Below, piece after piece: positions 35,177 to 42,053 of a stretch of 42,053 bases of DNA. Below the pieces are notes generated by a model, which saw only the letters and a list, made by a program, of their open reading frames with translations, was not told where the DNA came from and did no database searches. Position 1 is the first letter of the stretch. Every line of letters begins with the position of its first letter. Source of the DNA: JAYVJM01 sp043769275 (GTDB lineage Bacteria > Pseudomonadota > Gammaproteobacteria > Pseudomonadales > UBA7239); assembly GCA_043769275.1 (NCBI GenBank), contig JAYVJM010000076.1, positions 1-42,053 on the forward strand, given 5' to 3'. The translations under genes were made by a program, and so were the position numbers.

Positions 35177-35211
35177 AAACCAGCCATTTATAGCAAATGA
35201 ACGATACAAAC

Positions 35212-35315
35212 CTTTCGATACGCCCGCTGCGCGCGCTACTCAGGGCGAAAGGGCTTTCACCCAATGGGTGATTTTCGTTTGTGCTGAGTAGTGCGGTTTT
35301 TCGCACGTATCGAAG
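35212..35315. repeat. large cruciform of the dispersed repeat family, copy 3
   Basis: The outer arms CTTTCGATACG and CGTATCGAAG are complementary. Inside them CTACTCAG and CTGAGTAG pair, each half having its own small hairpin (CGCTGCGCGCG and TGCGG/CGCA). Between them is GGGCGAAAG with a CACCCAATGGGTG hairpin. It shares the CTCAGGGCGAA core with copies 1 and 2. It lies between convergent wecG-like and cysE genes, where it likely ends both transcripts. Confidence 0.8.
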
Positions 35316-35347
35316 AATGAGCTGCGCGGAAACCGCTTTTTCTAGGT

Positions 35348-36157
35348 TCATTCCAGCGTTTGTTTCATTTCCAACGCAGGTTGTGCGCAGTCAACTTTTC
35401 CTATCTGTTTCGCGGGCACGCCGGCCATGATGGCGCACTCAGGCACGTGCTTCAAAATCACACTGCCGGCGGCAATTTGTGCGCACTGACCAACCCGAAT
35501 ATTGCCAAGAATTTTACTGCCAGGGCCAATTAAAACACACGCGCCGATTTTGGGGTGCCGATCACCGCACTCTTTACCCGTACCGCCCAGCGTTACATCC
35601 TGCAAGATGGAGACATTGTCTGCCACCGTCGCCGTCTCCCCAATGACGATGCCGGTCGCGTGATCCAGCATGACACCGCTACCAATTTTTGCAGCCGGAT
35701 GAATATCAACAGCAAAGCTCACGGAAATCCGATTTTGCAGAAAATAGGCCAGCGATTTTCGATCCTGCCCCCACAACCAATGCGCTACACGCCACGCGCA
35801 TAGGGCATGAAAGCCCTTGTAAAATAGCAATGCCTGCAAATGCGACAAACACACGGGATCGCGGGTAAACGTCGCGTTAATATCGCACGCAACACTCGCC
35901 GCAATGGTTTCATCGCCACAAAAAGCCTCTGCAAAAACCTCTTGCAAAATTAAGGGCGGCAATGCTTGGCAGCCCAGCTTTTCTGCCAACAAAAAGCCTA
36001 CGGCCTGACACAATCTGTTATGCCGCAATACCGTATTGTGCAAAAAGCTGGACAAGGCGACCTCGCAAGACACCTCGTGTTGTGCCTGCGCGCTTATGTT
36101 TGCCCACAGCGTAGCGTTTGATATTGCAGCCGGTGAATGGTTTTTTGTCTGCTTCAT
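35348..36157 (-). CDS. cysE: serine O-acetyltransferase
   Basis: CysE acetylates serine with acetyl-CoA, the first step of cysteine synthesis. The 269 residues have the N-terminal helical domain (LWANISAQAQHEV) and a left-handed beta-helix of hexapeptide repeats (DIHPAAKIGSGVMLDHATGIVIGETATV, then GDRHPKIGACVLIGPGSKILG). The catalytic His lies in LDHATG. The C-terminus ends LE after a polar tail, where family members usually carry an Ile that docks into cysteine synthase. A longer frame exists upstream to 36373; the ATG at 36157 matches the family. It is separated from copB by 40 bases on the same strand. Confidence 0.93.
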   Translation of the reverse strand: MKQTKNHSPAAISNATLWANISAQAQHEVSCEVALSSFLHNTVLRHNRLCQAVGFLLAEKLGCQALPPLILQEVFAEAFCGDETIAASVACDINATFTRDPVCLSHLQALLFYKGFHALCAWRVAHWLWGQDRKSLAYFLQNRISVSFAVDIHPAAKIGSGVMLDHATGIVIGETATVADNVSILQDVTLGGTGKECGDRHPKIGACVLIGPGSKILGNIRVGQCAQIAAGSVILKHVPECAIMAGVPAKQIGKVDCAQPALEMKQTLE

Positions 36158-36197
36158 TGTGCCTGCCACAGTAGTGATAAAAATAGCCAGTTTCCCG

Positions 36198-36971
36198 TTA
36201 ATACCAAGCCTTGATGCCAAGAAGCCACTGCGCTTGATGGCTGTCCTCACCGGCTGCGGCTTTAAATGCAGCGGTATTGCCATAGCTTTTTTGATAATTC
36301 CAGCCGATGTAAGGCGCAAACTCTCGGCGAATTTCGTAGCGTAAACGAAGCCCCGCATTAACGTCAGCCACACCTGCGCCCTGCTTCATCGTCGCGTCGT
36401 TATAACCATTAACGTTAACGCTGAATTCAGGGCGAAGAATCAAGCGTTGGCTAAACAATAGATCATACGCTGCATCAAAATGCAGTGCGGTTTCGCCTTC
36501 GTCACGAATAAATAACGCGACATTCACATCAAAAAAATACGGCGCAAGCCCTTCAAAACCCAATACCGCCCAGTTTTTTTCATCGCGACGGCTCACGCCT
36601 CGCCGAAAGTCATGGCGCACGCCCATTTGCACATCCCAAAAAGGCGCAATCGCGAGGCTGTACAAGAGCTGCAATTCAGTTTTTTCTACCTCTTCACGCT
36701 TGGCGTCGCTTTCCACTTTCAACCACAGCTTGTTGAAGTCATAGCCGAGCCATGCTTCGGCATCCAGTGTTTGCGGGCGGTCTTTTCCTGCGCCCTGTTC
36801 CAGCTTGTTGAGCATAAACGTACTAAGTAGCGGATTGCCATCTTCGTGAGCAAGAACTGAGCCCGACACACCCAGAACGCACAGCCACACAAACAATAAC
36901 AGCACGGCGTTGCGCGGCAAACATGCGTTCAGGTGCAAATGCTGCGCAGTTGCATGATTTACAGGCCACAT
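36198..36971 (-). CDS. copB: copper resistance protein B (outer membrane)
   Basis: CopB/PcoB is an outer-membrane beta-barrel partner of CopA. The product has 257 residues with a signal peptide (VLLLFVWLCVLGVSGSVLA, then HEDG). The barrel is recognisable by FMLNKLEQ near the N-terminus, WLGYDFNKLWLKVESDA, LQLLYSLAIAPFWDVQMGVRHD, GLAPYFFDVNVALFI and a C-terminus ending in aromatic WY. The Met/His-rich N-terminal part found in Pseudomonas CopB is absent. The ATG at 36971 overlaps the TGA of copA (TGATG), which means coupled translation. No copC, copD or copRS genes are seen next to it. Confidence 0.88.
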   Translation of the reverse strand: MWPVNHATAQHLHLNACLPRNAVLLLFVWLCVLGVSGSVLAHEDGNPLLSTFMLNKLEQGAGKDRPQTLDAEAWLGYDFNKLWLKVESDAKREEVEKTELQLLYSLAIAPFWDVQMGVRHDFRRGVSRRDEKNWAVLGFEGLAPYFFDVNVALFIRDEGETALHFDAAYDLLFSQRLILRPEFSVNVNGYNDATMKQGAGVADVNAGLRLRYEIRREFAPYIGWNYQKSYGNTAAFKAAAGEDSHQAQWLLGIKAWY

Positions 36972-38824
36972 CACACAACCCTCACTTCGCGCATCATGCC
37001 CAACATGTGCATTAAAAGATGGCAGTGATACGCCCAACGTCCACGGCTGTTTGCAGTCACAAGATAACTAATGCTCGCCCCTGGCTGCACCAATACCGTG
37101 TGTTTACGCGGAATGTAGCATGCGTCCCCTGTTTCCAGCTCGCTCCAAAGGCCGTGCAAGTGAATGGGATGGGTCATCATGGTGTCATTCACCAATAAAA
37201 AACGCACACGCTCACCGTATTTCAATACAACAGGCTCGGCTTGCATAAAACCCAAACCGTTAATCGACCACTGATAACGGTGCATATTTCCGGTGAGATG
37301 CAATTGAATTTCGCGCGTGGGTTCGCGTGGATCAAGCGTGGCGTACAAATTATGTAAATCGCCGTAATTTAATACCTTACGGCCGTACAGGCGCAGGTTA
37401 TCGCGCAAACCCAACCCGGGGTCATGCAGACCGCTGATAGGGCTCATCGCTCGCGCATCGACATGCGCGCCAAATTCTGTGGCGGCATGCACAATGCTGG
37501 CACTGCTGCCAAAACCGGCTTTGCCCAGCGCAATAAGGCCGCTGGCAGGGCTGTGAGCATCGCCGCTCATGTCCATCGTGCTGTGATCGACACCGGCACC
37601 ACCGCTCATATCCCCCGCGCTGTGATCCATGCCCTGCATGTCACCCATACCCATGTCGGCATGGCTCAAAACCGGCGCAGGATCAAGAGCGGGAATTAGC
37701 GCATTCAGCCCTGCGCGAGCGGCCAGCGTGCCACGCGCATAGCCAGTGCGATCAATGTTTTGCGCAAAAATGGTGTACGCGCTCTCACTGGCAGGCTCCA
37801 CCACTACATCGTAGGTTTCGGCTACGCCCAAGCGAAACTCATCCACGGTCACGGACTGCACGGCCTGACCATCCGCCGCTACGACCGTCATTTTCAAGCC
37901 AGGAATACGCACATCAAAAATCGTCATTGAAGAGCCGTTGATAAAACGCAAACGCACTTTTTCACCGGCTTTAAATACACCACGCCAGCCCTCCGCCGGC
38001 GTTACGCCATTCATTAAATAGGTGTACGCGCTGGCACCGGCATCGCTAATATCGTGGTCACTCATGCGCATCTGGTTCCACATAGCGCGTTTGCTCCATG
38101 TGGCTTTAATGCCGTCTTTTTGCACATCGCGCCAAAGATCGCCAGCCGTACGCTGCTGATAGTTGTAATAGCCTGACTGTTTTTTGAGATTCGCGTATAG
38201 CGTCTCCGGCGAGGTGTAACTCCAATCAGAAAGAAGAACCACATGCTCGCTATCAAAGCGGGTTGGCTCAGGCATTTTTGGCTCAATAACAATCGCCCCA
38301 AACAGGCCGGTGGCCTCCTGAAAACCTGAATGGCTGTGATACCAATAAGTACCGCTTTGCTGCAAGGGAAACTGATACGTAAAAGTTTCGCCGGGCTTGA
38401 TACCTGCGTAACTCATGCCCGGCACACCATCCATTTCGCTAGGCAAGATAATTCCGTGCCAGTGAATAGATGTATCAACCGCTAAATAATTGGTGACTCG
38501 AATCGTCACGGTGTCGCCCTCACGCCAGCGTAATGTTGGTGCTGGCACGGAACCATTGACGGCTATGGCCTGTTGCTCACTGCCGATAAAATTAACCGGC
38601 AGATACCCGATGCTTAGATCAAACACCTTGCCGGTTAAAACCGGCGCAAACGGCTGAATGGTGGGCGCACTAGAAAACCTTGAGCAGCCCGTTGTCGCAA
38701 TACCAACCACTGCAGCACAGTAAGTACTGCCCCGTACAAACTGGCGGCGAGAAAGAGGGGTTGTCAACGTCAAGATGGATGAACTCGCCAATTGAGTATT
38801 GTTAAAGAAATGGGCACGAATCAT
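36971..38824 (-). CDS. copA: copper resistance protein A, periplasmic multicopper oxidase
   Basis: This 617-residue PcoA/CopA-type multicopper oxidase probably oxidises Cu(I) in the periplasm. The N-terminus has a twin-arginine signal (PLSRRQFVRGS) with a hydrophobic stretch. The copper ligands are in HWHG, HSHSG, HPIHLHG and, at the C-terminus, HCHLLMHMLGMM. A Met/His-rich insert with MGMGDMQGMDH and repeated MDMSGDAH motifs lies in the middle and should bind extra copper. The ATG at 38824 is the natural start. It forms a coupled operon with copB. No regulator gene is adjacent, and the neighbour ygiQ is divergent. Confidence 0.94.
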   Translation of the reverse strand: MIRAHFFNNTQLASSSILTLTTPLSRRQFVRGSTYCAAVVGIATTGCSRFSSAPTIQPFAPVLTGKVFDLSIGYLPVNFIGSEQQAIAVNGSVPAPTLRWREGDTVTIRVTNYLAVDTSIHWHGIILPSEMDGVPGMSYAGIKPGETFTYQFPLQQSGTYWYHSHSGFQEATGLFGAIVIEPKMPEPTRFDSEHVVLLSDWSYTSPETLYANLKKQSGYYNYQQRTAGDLWRDVQKDGIKATWSKRAMWNQMRMSDHDISDAGASAYTYLMNGVTPAEGWRGVFKAGEKVRLRFINGSSMTIFDVRIPGLKMTVVAADGQAVQSVTVDEFRLGVAETYDVVVEPASESAYTIFAQNIDRTGYARGTLAARAGLNALIPALDPAPVLSHADMGMGDMQGMDHSAGDMSGGAGVDHSTMDMSGDAHSPASGLIALGKAGFGSSASIVHAATEFGAHVDARAMSPISGLHDPGLGLRDNLRLYGRKVLNYGDLHNLYATLDPREPTREIQLHLTGNMHRYQWSINGLGFMQAEPVVLKYGERVRFLLVNDTMMTHPIHLHGLWSELETGDACYIPRKHTVLVQPGASISYLVTANSRGRWAYHCHLLMHMLGMMREVRVV

Positions 38825-38935
38825 GAAGCATCCTTGGCAAAATCATTGTCTTATAGCTAAACGCACTGAGAGCACTCAGCCAAACCAGTGAGGCTAAGGG
38901 TATATAATTGCCGCCGTTTTATCGAGAAGCCCTTC

Positions 38936-41044
38936 ATGCACACCGCCATCCCCCTATTTTCCCGCAAGCCTTTTTGGGCCAAGCGCCTAGGGCCTGCTCC
39001 CGTACTGCCGATGTCACGCGCAGAAATGGATGCTTTGGGCTGGGATAGTTGCGACATCATTATTGTTACGGGCGATGCCTATATCGACCATCCCAGCTTT
39101 GGCATGGCGGTGATCGGGCGCGTGCTGGAATCACAAGGCTTTCGCGTGGGCATTATTGCCCAGCCCGATTGGCAATCCGCCGAGCATTTCCGAAAATTGG
39201 GCAAGCCCAATTTATTTTTTGGCGTGACCGCAGGCAACATGGACTCCATGGTCAACCGCTACACGGCTGACAAAAAGCTGCGCTCGGACGATGCCTACTC
39301 CCCCAATGGTGAGGGCGGGAAACGCCCCGATCGCTCTACCCTCGCCTACAGCCAGCGTTGCCGCGAAGCGTTTCCCGATGTGCCGCTGGTCATCGGCGGC
39401 ATTGAAGCCAGCCTGCGACGGCTTGCACACTTTGACTACTGGTCCGACAAAGTTCGTCGCTCTATCTTGCTTGACAGCAAAGCCGATATTTTGATTTACG
39501 GTAACGCAGAAAGGCAAATCGTAGAGCTGGCACACCGTTTAGCCAAGGGTGAAAAAATCAGTGAAGTACGCGATATGCGCGGGACAGCATTTTTATGCAA
39601 AGACGTACTGCCCGATTTTCGTGAAGTGGATTCCACCACGCCCGATGCGCCGGAAAGATTACGCCTCATACACGAAACGGAAGAGGAAAAAAACCGAGCG
39701 GAAGTCGTGCGCCTGCCTTCGTTTGAAGCAGTCAGCACCGACAAACTCTTATACGCCCATGCTTCGCGGGCGTTTCACAAAGAAACCAACCCTGGCAATG
39801 CGCGCGCCATTGTGCAACAGCACGGTGATCGCCAACTGTGGATGAATCCGCCGCCCATTCCGCTAACAACAGAAGAAATGGACGGCGTGTTTGAATTGCC
39901 CTACAGCCGCCTGCCGCATCCAACGTATGGCCAAGCCAAATTTCCCGCTTATGAGATGATTCGCTTCTCGGTAAACATCATGCGCGGCTGTTTTGGTGGC
40001 TGCACATTTTGCTCTATTACTGAACACGAAGGCCGCATTATTCAAAGCCGCTCAGAACAATCTGTATTAAATGAAATTGAAAATATCCGCGATAAAACAC
40101 CAGGGTTTACCGGTGTAATTTCCGATCTCGGTGGTCCTACAGCCAACATGTGGCGGCTGAATTGCAAAGACGAAAAAGTTGAAGCATCGTGCAAACGCCT
40201 GTCGTGTGTATACCCCACCATTTGCAGCAATTTAGATACCGATCAAAAGCCACTGGTGAACATGTACCGCAAAGCGCGCGCACTGCCCGGCATCAAAAAA
40301 ATCCTGATCGCCTCTGGCCTGCGTTATGACTTAGCAATAGAAACGCCAGAATACGTGGAAGAACTGGTTAAGCACCACGTTGGTGGTTATTTAAAAATTG
40401 CGCCTGAACACACCGAAGATGGCCCGCTCAGTAAAATGATGAAACCAGGCATTGGCGCGTACGATAAATTCAAAACCTTGTTCGAAAAATTTTCGCGGGC
40501 AGCAGGTAAAGAGCAATATCTGATTCCGTATTTCGTGGCTGCGCACCCAGGCACAACCGATGAAGACATGATGAACTTGGCGCTGTGGTTGAAGAAAAAC
40601 AAATTTCAGGCCGATCAAGTACAAACTTTTATTCCGTCACCGATGGCAATGGCCAGCGCCATGTATTACACCGAAAAAAACCCGCTAAAACGCATACGCG
40701 CCGACAGTGAAACAGTCTTCACACCCAAAGGCATCAATCAACGAAAATTGCACAAAGCGTTTTTACGTTACCACGACCCAGCCAACTGGCCGCTGCTGCG
40801 TATTGCTTTACAGAAAATGGGCAGAGCCGACATGATAGGCAACGGCATCAATCATTTGATTCCTCGCACACAGCCAACCCCGATTGATCCGCGCGTTAAA
40901 GGCGCAGACAGAATTTATCGCCAGCGTGCCAATAAATTATTGACGCAGCACACAGGTTTACCCCCCCCACCGCTGGCGCACGATAAAAAACAAAAGAAAG
41001 GTAAGCATCAATGCACTAAAAAAACGCAGCGCCCGCAGTTCTGA
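38936..41044 (+). CDS. ygiQ: YgiQ-family radical SAM protein
   Basis: The 702-residue protein of the UPF0313/YgiQ family has an N-terminal domain (DIIIVTGDAYIDHPSFG, then VIGGIEASLRRLAHFDYWSD), a radical SAM core with the CxxxCxxC cluster in MRGCFGGCTFC (about 350-358), and a C-terminal basic tail rich in Lys and Gln. The reaction is unknown, although relatives are implicated in radical-based modification. The ATG at 38936 fits relatives; a longer frame starts at 38888. Near the 3' end there is a run of eight C coding for prolines. The frame is intact through it and ends normally. Confidence 0.92.
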   Translation: MHTAIPLFSRKPFWAKRLGPAPVLPMSRAEMDALGWDSCDIIIVTGDAYIDHPSFGMAVIGRVLESQGFRVGIIAQPDWQSAEHFRKLGKPNLFFGVTAGNMDSMVNRYTADKKLRSDDAYSPNGEGGKRPDRSTLAYSQRCREAFPDVPLVIGGIEASLRRLAHFDYWSDKVRRSILLDSKADILIYGNAERQIVELAHRLAKGEKISEVRDMRGTAFLCKDVLPDFREVDSTTPDAPERLRLIHETEEEKNRAEVVRLPSFEAVSTDKLLYAHASRAFHKETNPGNARAIVQQHGDRQLWMNPPPIPLTTEEMDGVFELPYSRLPHPTYGQAKFPAYEMIRFSVNIMRGCFGGCTFCSITEHEGRIIQSRSEQSVLNEIENIRDKTPGFTGVISDLGGPTANMWRLNCKDEKVEASCKRLSCVYPTICSNLDTDQKPLVNMYRKARALPGIKKILIASGLRYDLAIETPEYVEELVKHHVGGYLKIAPEHTEDGPLSKMMKPGIGAYDKFKTLFEKFSRAAGKEQYLIPYFVAAHPGTTDEDMMNLALWLKKNKFQADQVQTFIPSPMAMASAMYYTEKNPLKRIRADSETVFTPKGINQRKLHKAFLRYHDPANWPLLRIALQKMGRADMIGNGINHLIPRTQPTPIDPRVKGADRIYRQRANKLLTQHTGLPPPPLAHDKKQKKGKHQCTKKTQRPQF

Positions 41045-41054
41045 AGGTGCGTGC

Positions 41055-41583
41055 ATGATGACACCCAAACAGACGCTTATATACCCGTTGCTCTGCATGT
41101 TTACTCTGCTATCTGCAGCATGGGGCCATGCAGTCGCAGATCAAAACCTAAAAAACCCACGCGCCACGCAAGCATACGACACCAGCTTATTTGCACCACA
41201 CTGGACAGCCGCAGATAGTGAACAGGAAATTCCAAGTGAGTGGCATACATCCAGCACCGCTCATGACACACAAAAGTCAACACCTGAAGAAAAACGTGGA
41301 TCACAACGAAAAAAACAGAAAAAAAAAAGCACCCATAAAAAAAGATATTATTTATTTAAAACTGCCCAAAACACTGCAAATGCCAAAAGACGGCACCGTT
41401 TTGCCTGCACGCAAAAAACACTTAGATGACTTATTTGCAGAGCGGGAACCAGAAAGCTTTTCCATCAGTGGCCGCTTGATCATAGATGATGACAATACAA
41501 AAATGCCTAAAGCAGATTATCTAGACGCATTTAAAGAAACCATTAAAGGGGCTGAAATTAATATCAAAATCAAAACCCCTTAA
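41055..41583 (+). pseudogene. secreted-protein gene interrupted by a +1 frameshift at an A10 tract
   Basis: The first frame from ATG 41055 has a good ribosome binding site (AAGGTG) and a signal peptide (LLCMFTLLSAAWGHAVA), then a polar region up to STPEEKRGSQRKKQKKK. After ten A at 41329-41338 it runs into STHKKRYYLFKTAQN and stops at 41429. The +1 frame instead continues APIKKDIIYLKLPKTLQMPK, then DDLFAEREPESFSISGRLIIDDDN, ending at 41583. Removing one A fuses both to a protein of about 175 residues with one regular pattern, so the second half is the likely true C-terminus. It may be a slippage-decoded gene, a pseudogene or an error. The family is unknown. Confidence 0.55.
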
Positions 41584-41584
41584 C

Positions 41585-41615
41585 AAAAAAGCCCGCGACC
41601 TTCCGGCGGCGGGCT
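41585..41615 (-). terminator. rho-independent terminator on the minus strand
   Basis: Read on the minus strand, AGCCCGC and GCGGGCT form a stem and are followed by TTTTTT. On the plus strand the T tract is missing, so it serves transcripts coming from the right end of the window, where no convincing protein gene was found. Confidence 0.8.
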
Positions 41616-41999
41616 GCGGGAACAGCAATATGCTGTTGATGAAAAATACAGATCGCATCGCACCTGCAAGCCATCCAGCTTAGCGGCTATACCGCCCACG
41701 CTGCTTAACAACAGCATCAATGAATCGTAACCGTGTGGCCGACGACAGTGGCCGCCCGCAGGTCGGGCGACTGTCTTGATACAACACCCGCAAGGGGAAA
41801 AAGCAGGTGCAGAGTTACGCTGCATTGTTATAACCGCCCGGCATCAACAAACGCCATGAGCTTTGCCGTGCAACCGCCTCGTGCGGCGAAATCATGCCGA
41901 GTGTCTTTTGTGGCACCCCTCCGGCAACATACAAAACGGCAAATCGTCCACGCTCTATAGCTAATCGCACAAACAACAAGACATGAATACACTAATCAG
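41616..41999 (-). other. gene-poor, inverted-repeat-rich region, possible structured RNA
   Basis: No protein family was recognised in these 384 bases. Strong dyads are GACAGT-ggc-CGCCCG/CGGGCG-ACTGTC (41744-41775), AACAGCA/TGCTGTT (41621-41637) and, as competitor, CAACAGCA (41709-41716) pairing with TGCTGTTG (41631-41638). The minus-strand terminator at 41585 suggests a transcript in that direction. A minus-strand frame at 41970-41815 of 51 residues (GTG start, ending GGYNNAA) exists without supporting evidence. Signatures of RNase P, tmRNA, 6S and SRP RNA were looked for and not found. The left end of an IS630-type element should lie at its right edge. Confidence 0.4.
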
Positions 42000-42053
42000 A
42001 TGAGCTACAGTCAAGACCTTAAAAAACGCGTGTTGTTGCATATCAAAAAGGGT
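42000..42053 (+). mobile_element. 5' end of an IS630-family transposase gene, cut by the window edge
   Basis: The ATG at 42000 opens a frame reading MSYSQDLKKRVLLHIKKG to the window end. This is the typical start of IS630-type (Tc1/mariner-like, DDE) transposases, whose N-terminus is a helix-turn-helix beginning MSYS-x-DLR-x-RV. Only 18 residues are visible, so catalytic residues cannot be checked. The left terminal repeat and a TA target should lie roughly within 41940-41999 but cannot be delimited without the right end. Confidence 0.7.

Noticed and set aside
40955..41044. Frameshift at the C8 run near the end of ygiQ
   Set aside because: The current frame gives a proline-rich then Lys-rich tail ending normally. 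The alternative frame is not better, so no break is called.
41733..41960. 75-residue plus-strand frame as a protein gene
   Set aside because: It has no ribosome binding site, runs through the strong hairpin, and its composition is Arg/Pro/Ser/Cys-heavy like non-coding sequence.
41815..41970. 51-residue minus-strand frame (GTG start) as a real gene
   Set aside because: It has no clear ribosome binding site and no recognised homology. It is noted only inside the region entry because the minus-strand terminator leaves the question open.
41616..41999. RNase P RNA, tmRNA, 6S RNA or SRP RNA in the dyad-rich region
   Set aside because: The conserved motifs (GAGGAAAGTCCGGGC, the tmRNA tag and its TCCACCA end, the SRP GGTCAGGTCCGGAAGG loop) are not present on either strand.

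Overview
The window reads as chromosomal DNA of a gammaproteobacterium, most likely an aerobic member of the Pseudomonadales/Cellvibrionales breadth. The evidence is an E. coli-type LexA box in front of recA, a homodimeric AceE pyruvate dehydrogenase with an Azotobacter/Pseudomonas-type E2 (Asn in the catalytic motif), a miaB/DUF1820 pair, YggX, YqcC, YehS and YgiQ homologues, and an ArsR-methyltransferase gene in front of metK. The genus cannot be named from the sequence alone. Nearly all of the window is housekeeping gene content packed in short operons. No CRISPR array, prophage or complete insertion sequence was seen.

Layout. 0-6.9 kb: ArsC-like reductase, transketolase, a DUF2845 secreted protein with yggX, an AMACR/CoA-transferase family III enzyme, then recA (SOS box) and recX, separated by a frameshifted lipoprotein gene. 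6.9-11.6 kb: GMC oxidoreductase, hotdog thioesterase, yqcC, a solitary hisF and a CcsA/YpjD-like membrane protein. 11.6-17.5 kb: a chaperone-usher locus made of two DUF1120-like subunits on the plus strand, tRNA-Val(GAC), and a converging operon chaperone-usher-third subunit on the minus strand. 17.6-23.7 kb: mnmA, a fused indolepyruvate:ferredoxin oxidoreductase, a PPOX-family flavoprotein, and an AT-richer orphan gene followed by palindromic repeats. 23.6-30.2 kb: a small membrane protein, miaB, DUF1820, a His/Lys-rich secreted peptide, an SDR enzyme, metK with its ArsR-methyltransferase partner, and yehS. 30.4-36.2 kb: aceE, aceF, a WecG/TagA-type glycosyltransferase and cysE. 36.2-41.6 kb: copB and copA (periplasmic copper resistance), ygiQ and a second frameshifted secreted-protein gene. 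41.6-42.05 kb: a gene-poor stretch rich in inverted repeats with a minus-strand terminator, then the first codons of an IS630-type transposase.

How the genes work together. recA and recX are the recombinase and its modulator. The chaperone, usher and three DUF1120-like proteins should assemble a surface fibre. AceE and AceF make acetyl-CoA, although no lpd gene lies beside them. The ArsR-methyltransferase and metK are translationally coupled behind a perfect 13-bp-arm palindrome, which suggests autoregulated SAM synthesis. CopA and CopB are translationally coupled for periplasmic copper handling. The fused oxidoreductase, PPOX protein, AMACR enzyme, GMC oxidoreductase, thioesterase and SDR point to aromatic amino-acid, branched-chain or lipid/alcohol catabolism.

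The most unusual signals are: (i) two secreted-protein genes, each broken by one extra A in an A tract so that a +1 shift restores a long conserved-looking tail; (ii) the structured region next to the IS630 start; (iii) the metK operator; (iv) several copies of a dispersed palindromic repeat, one apparently sitting inside another hairpin; (v) the split DUF1120 fibre locus around a tRNA. None of these proves a new system by itself.
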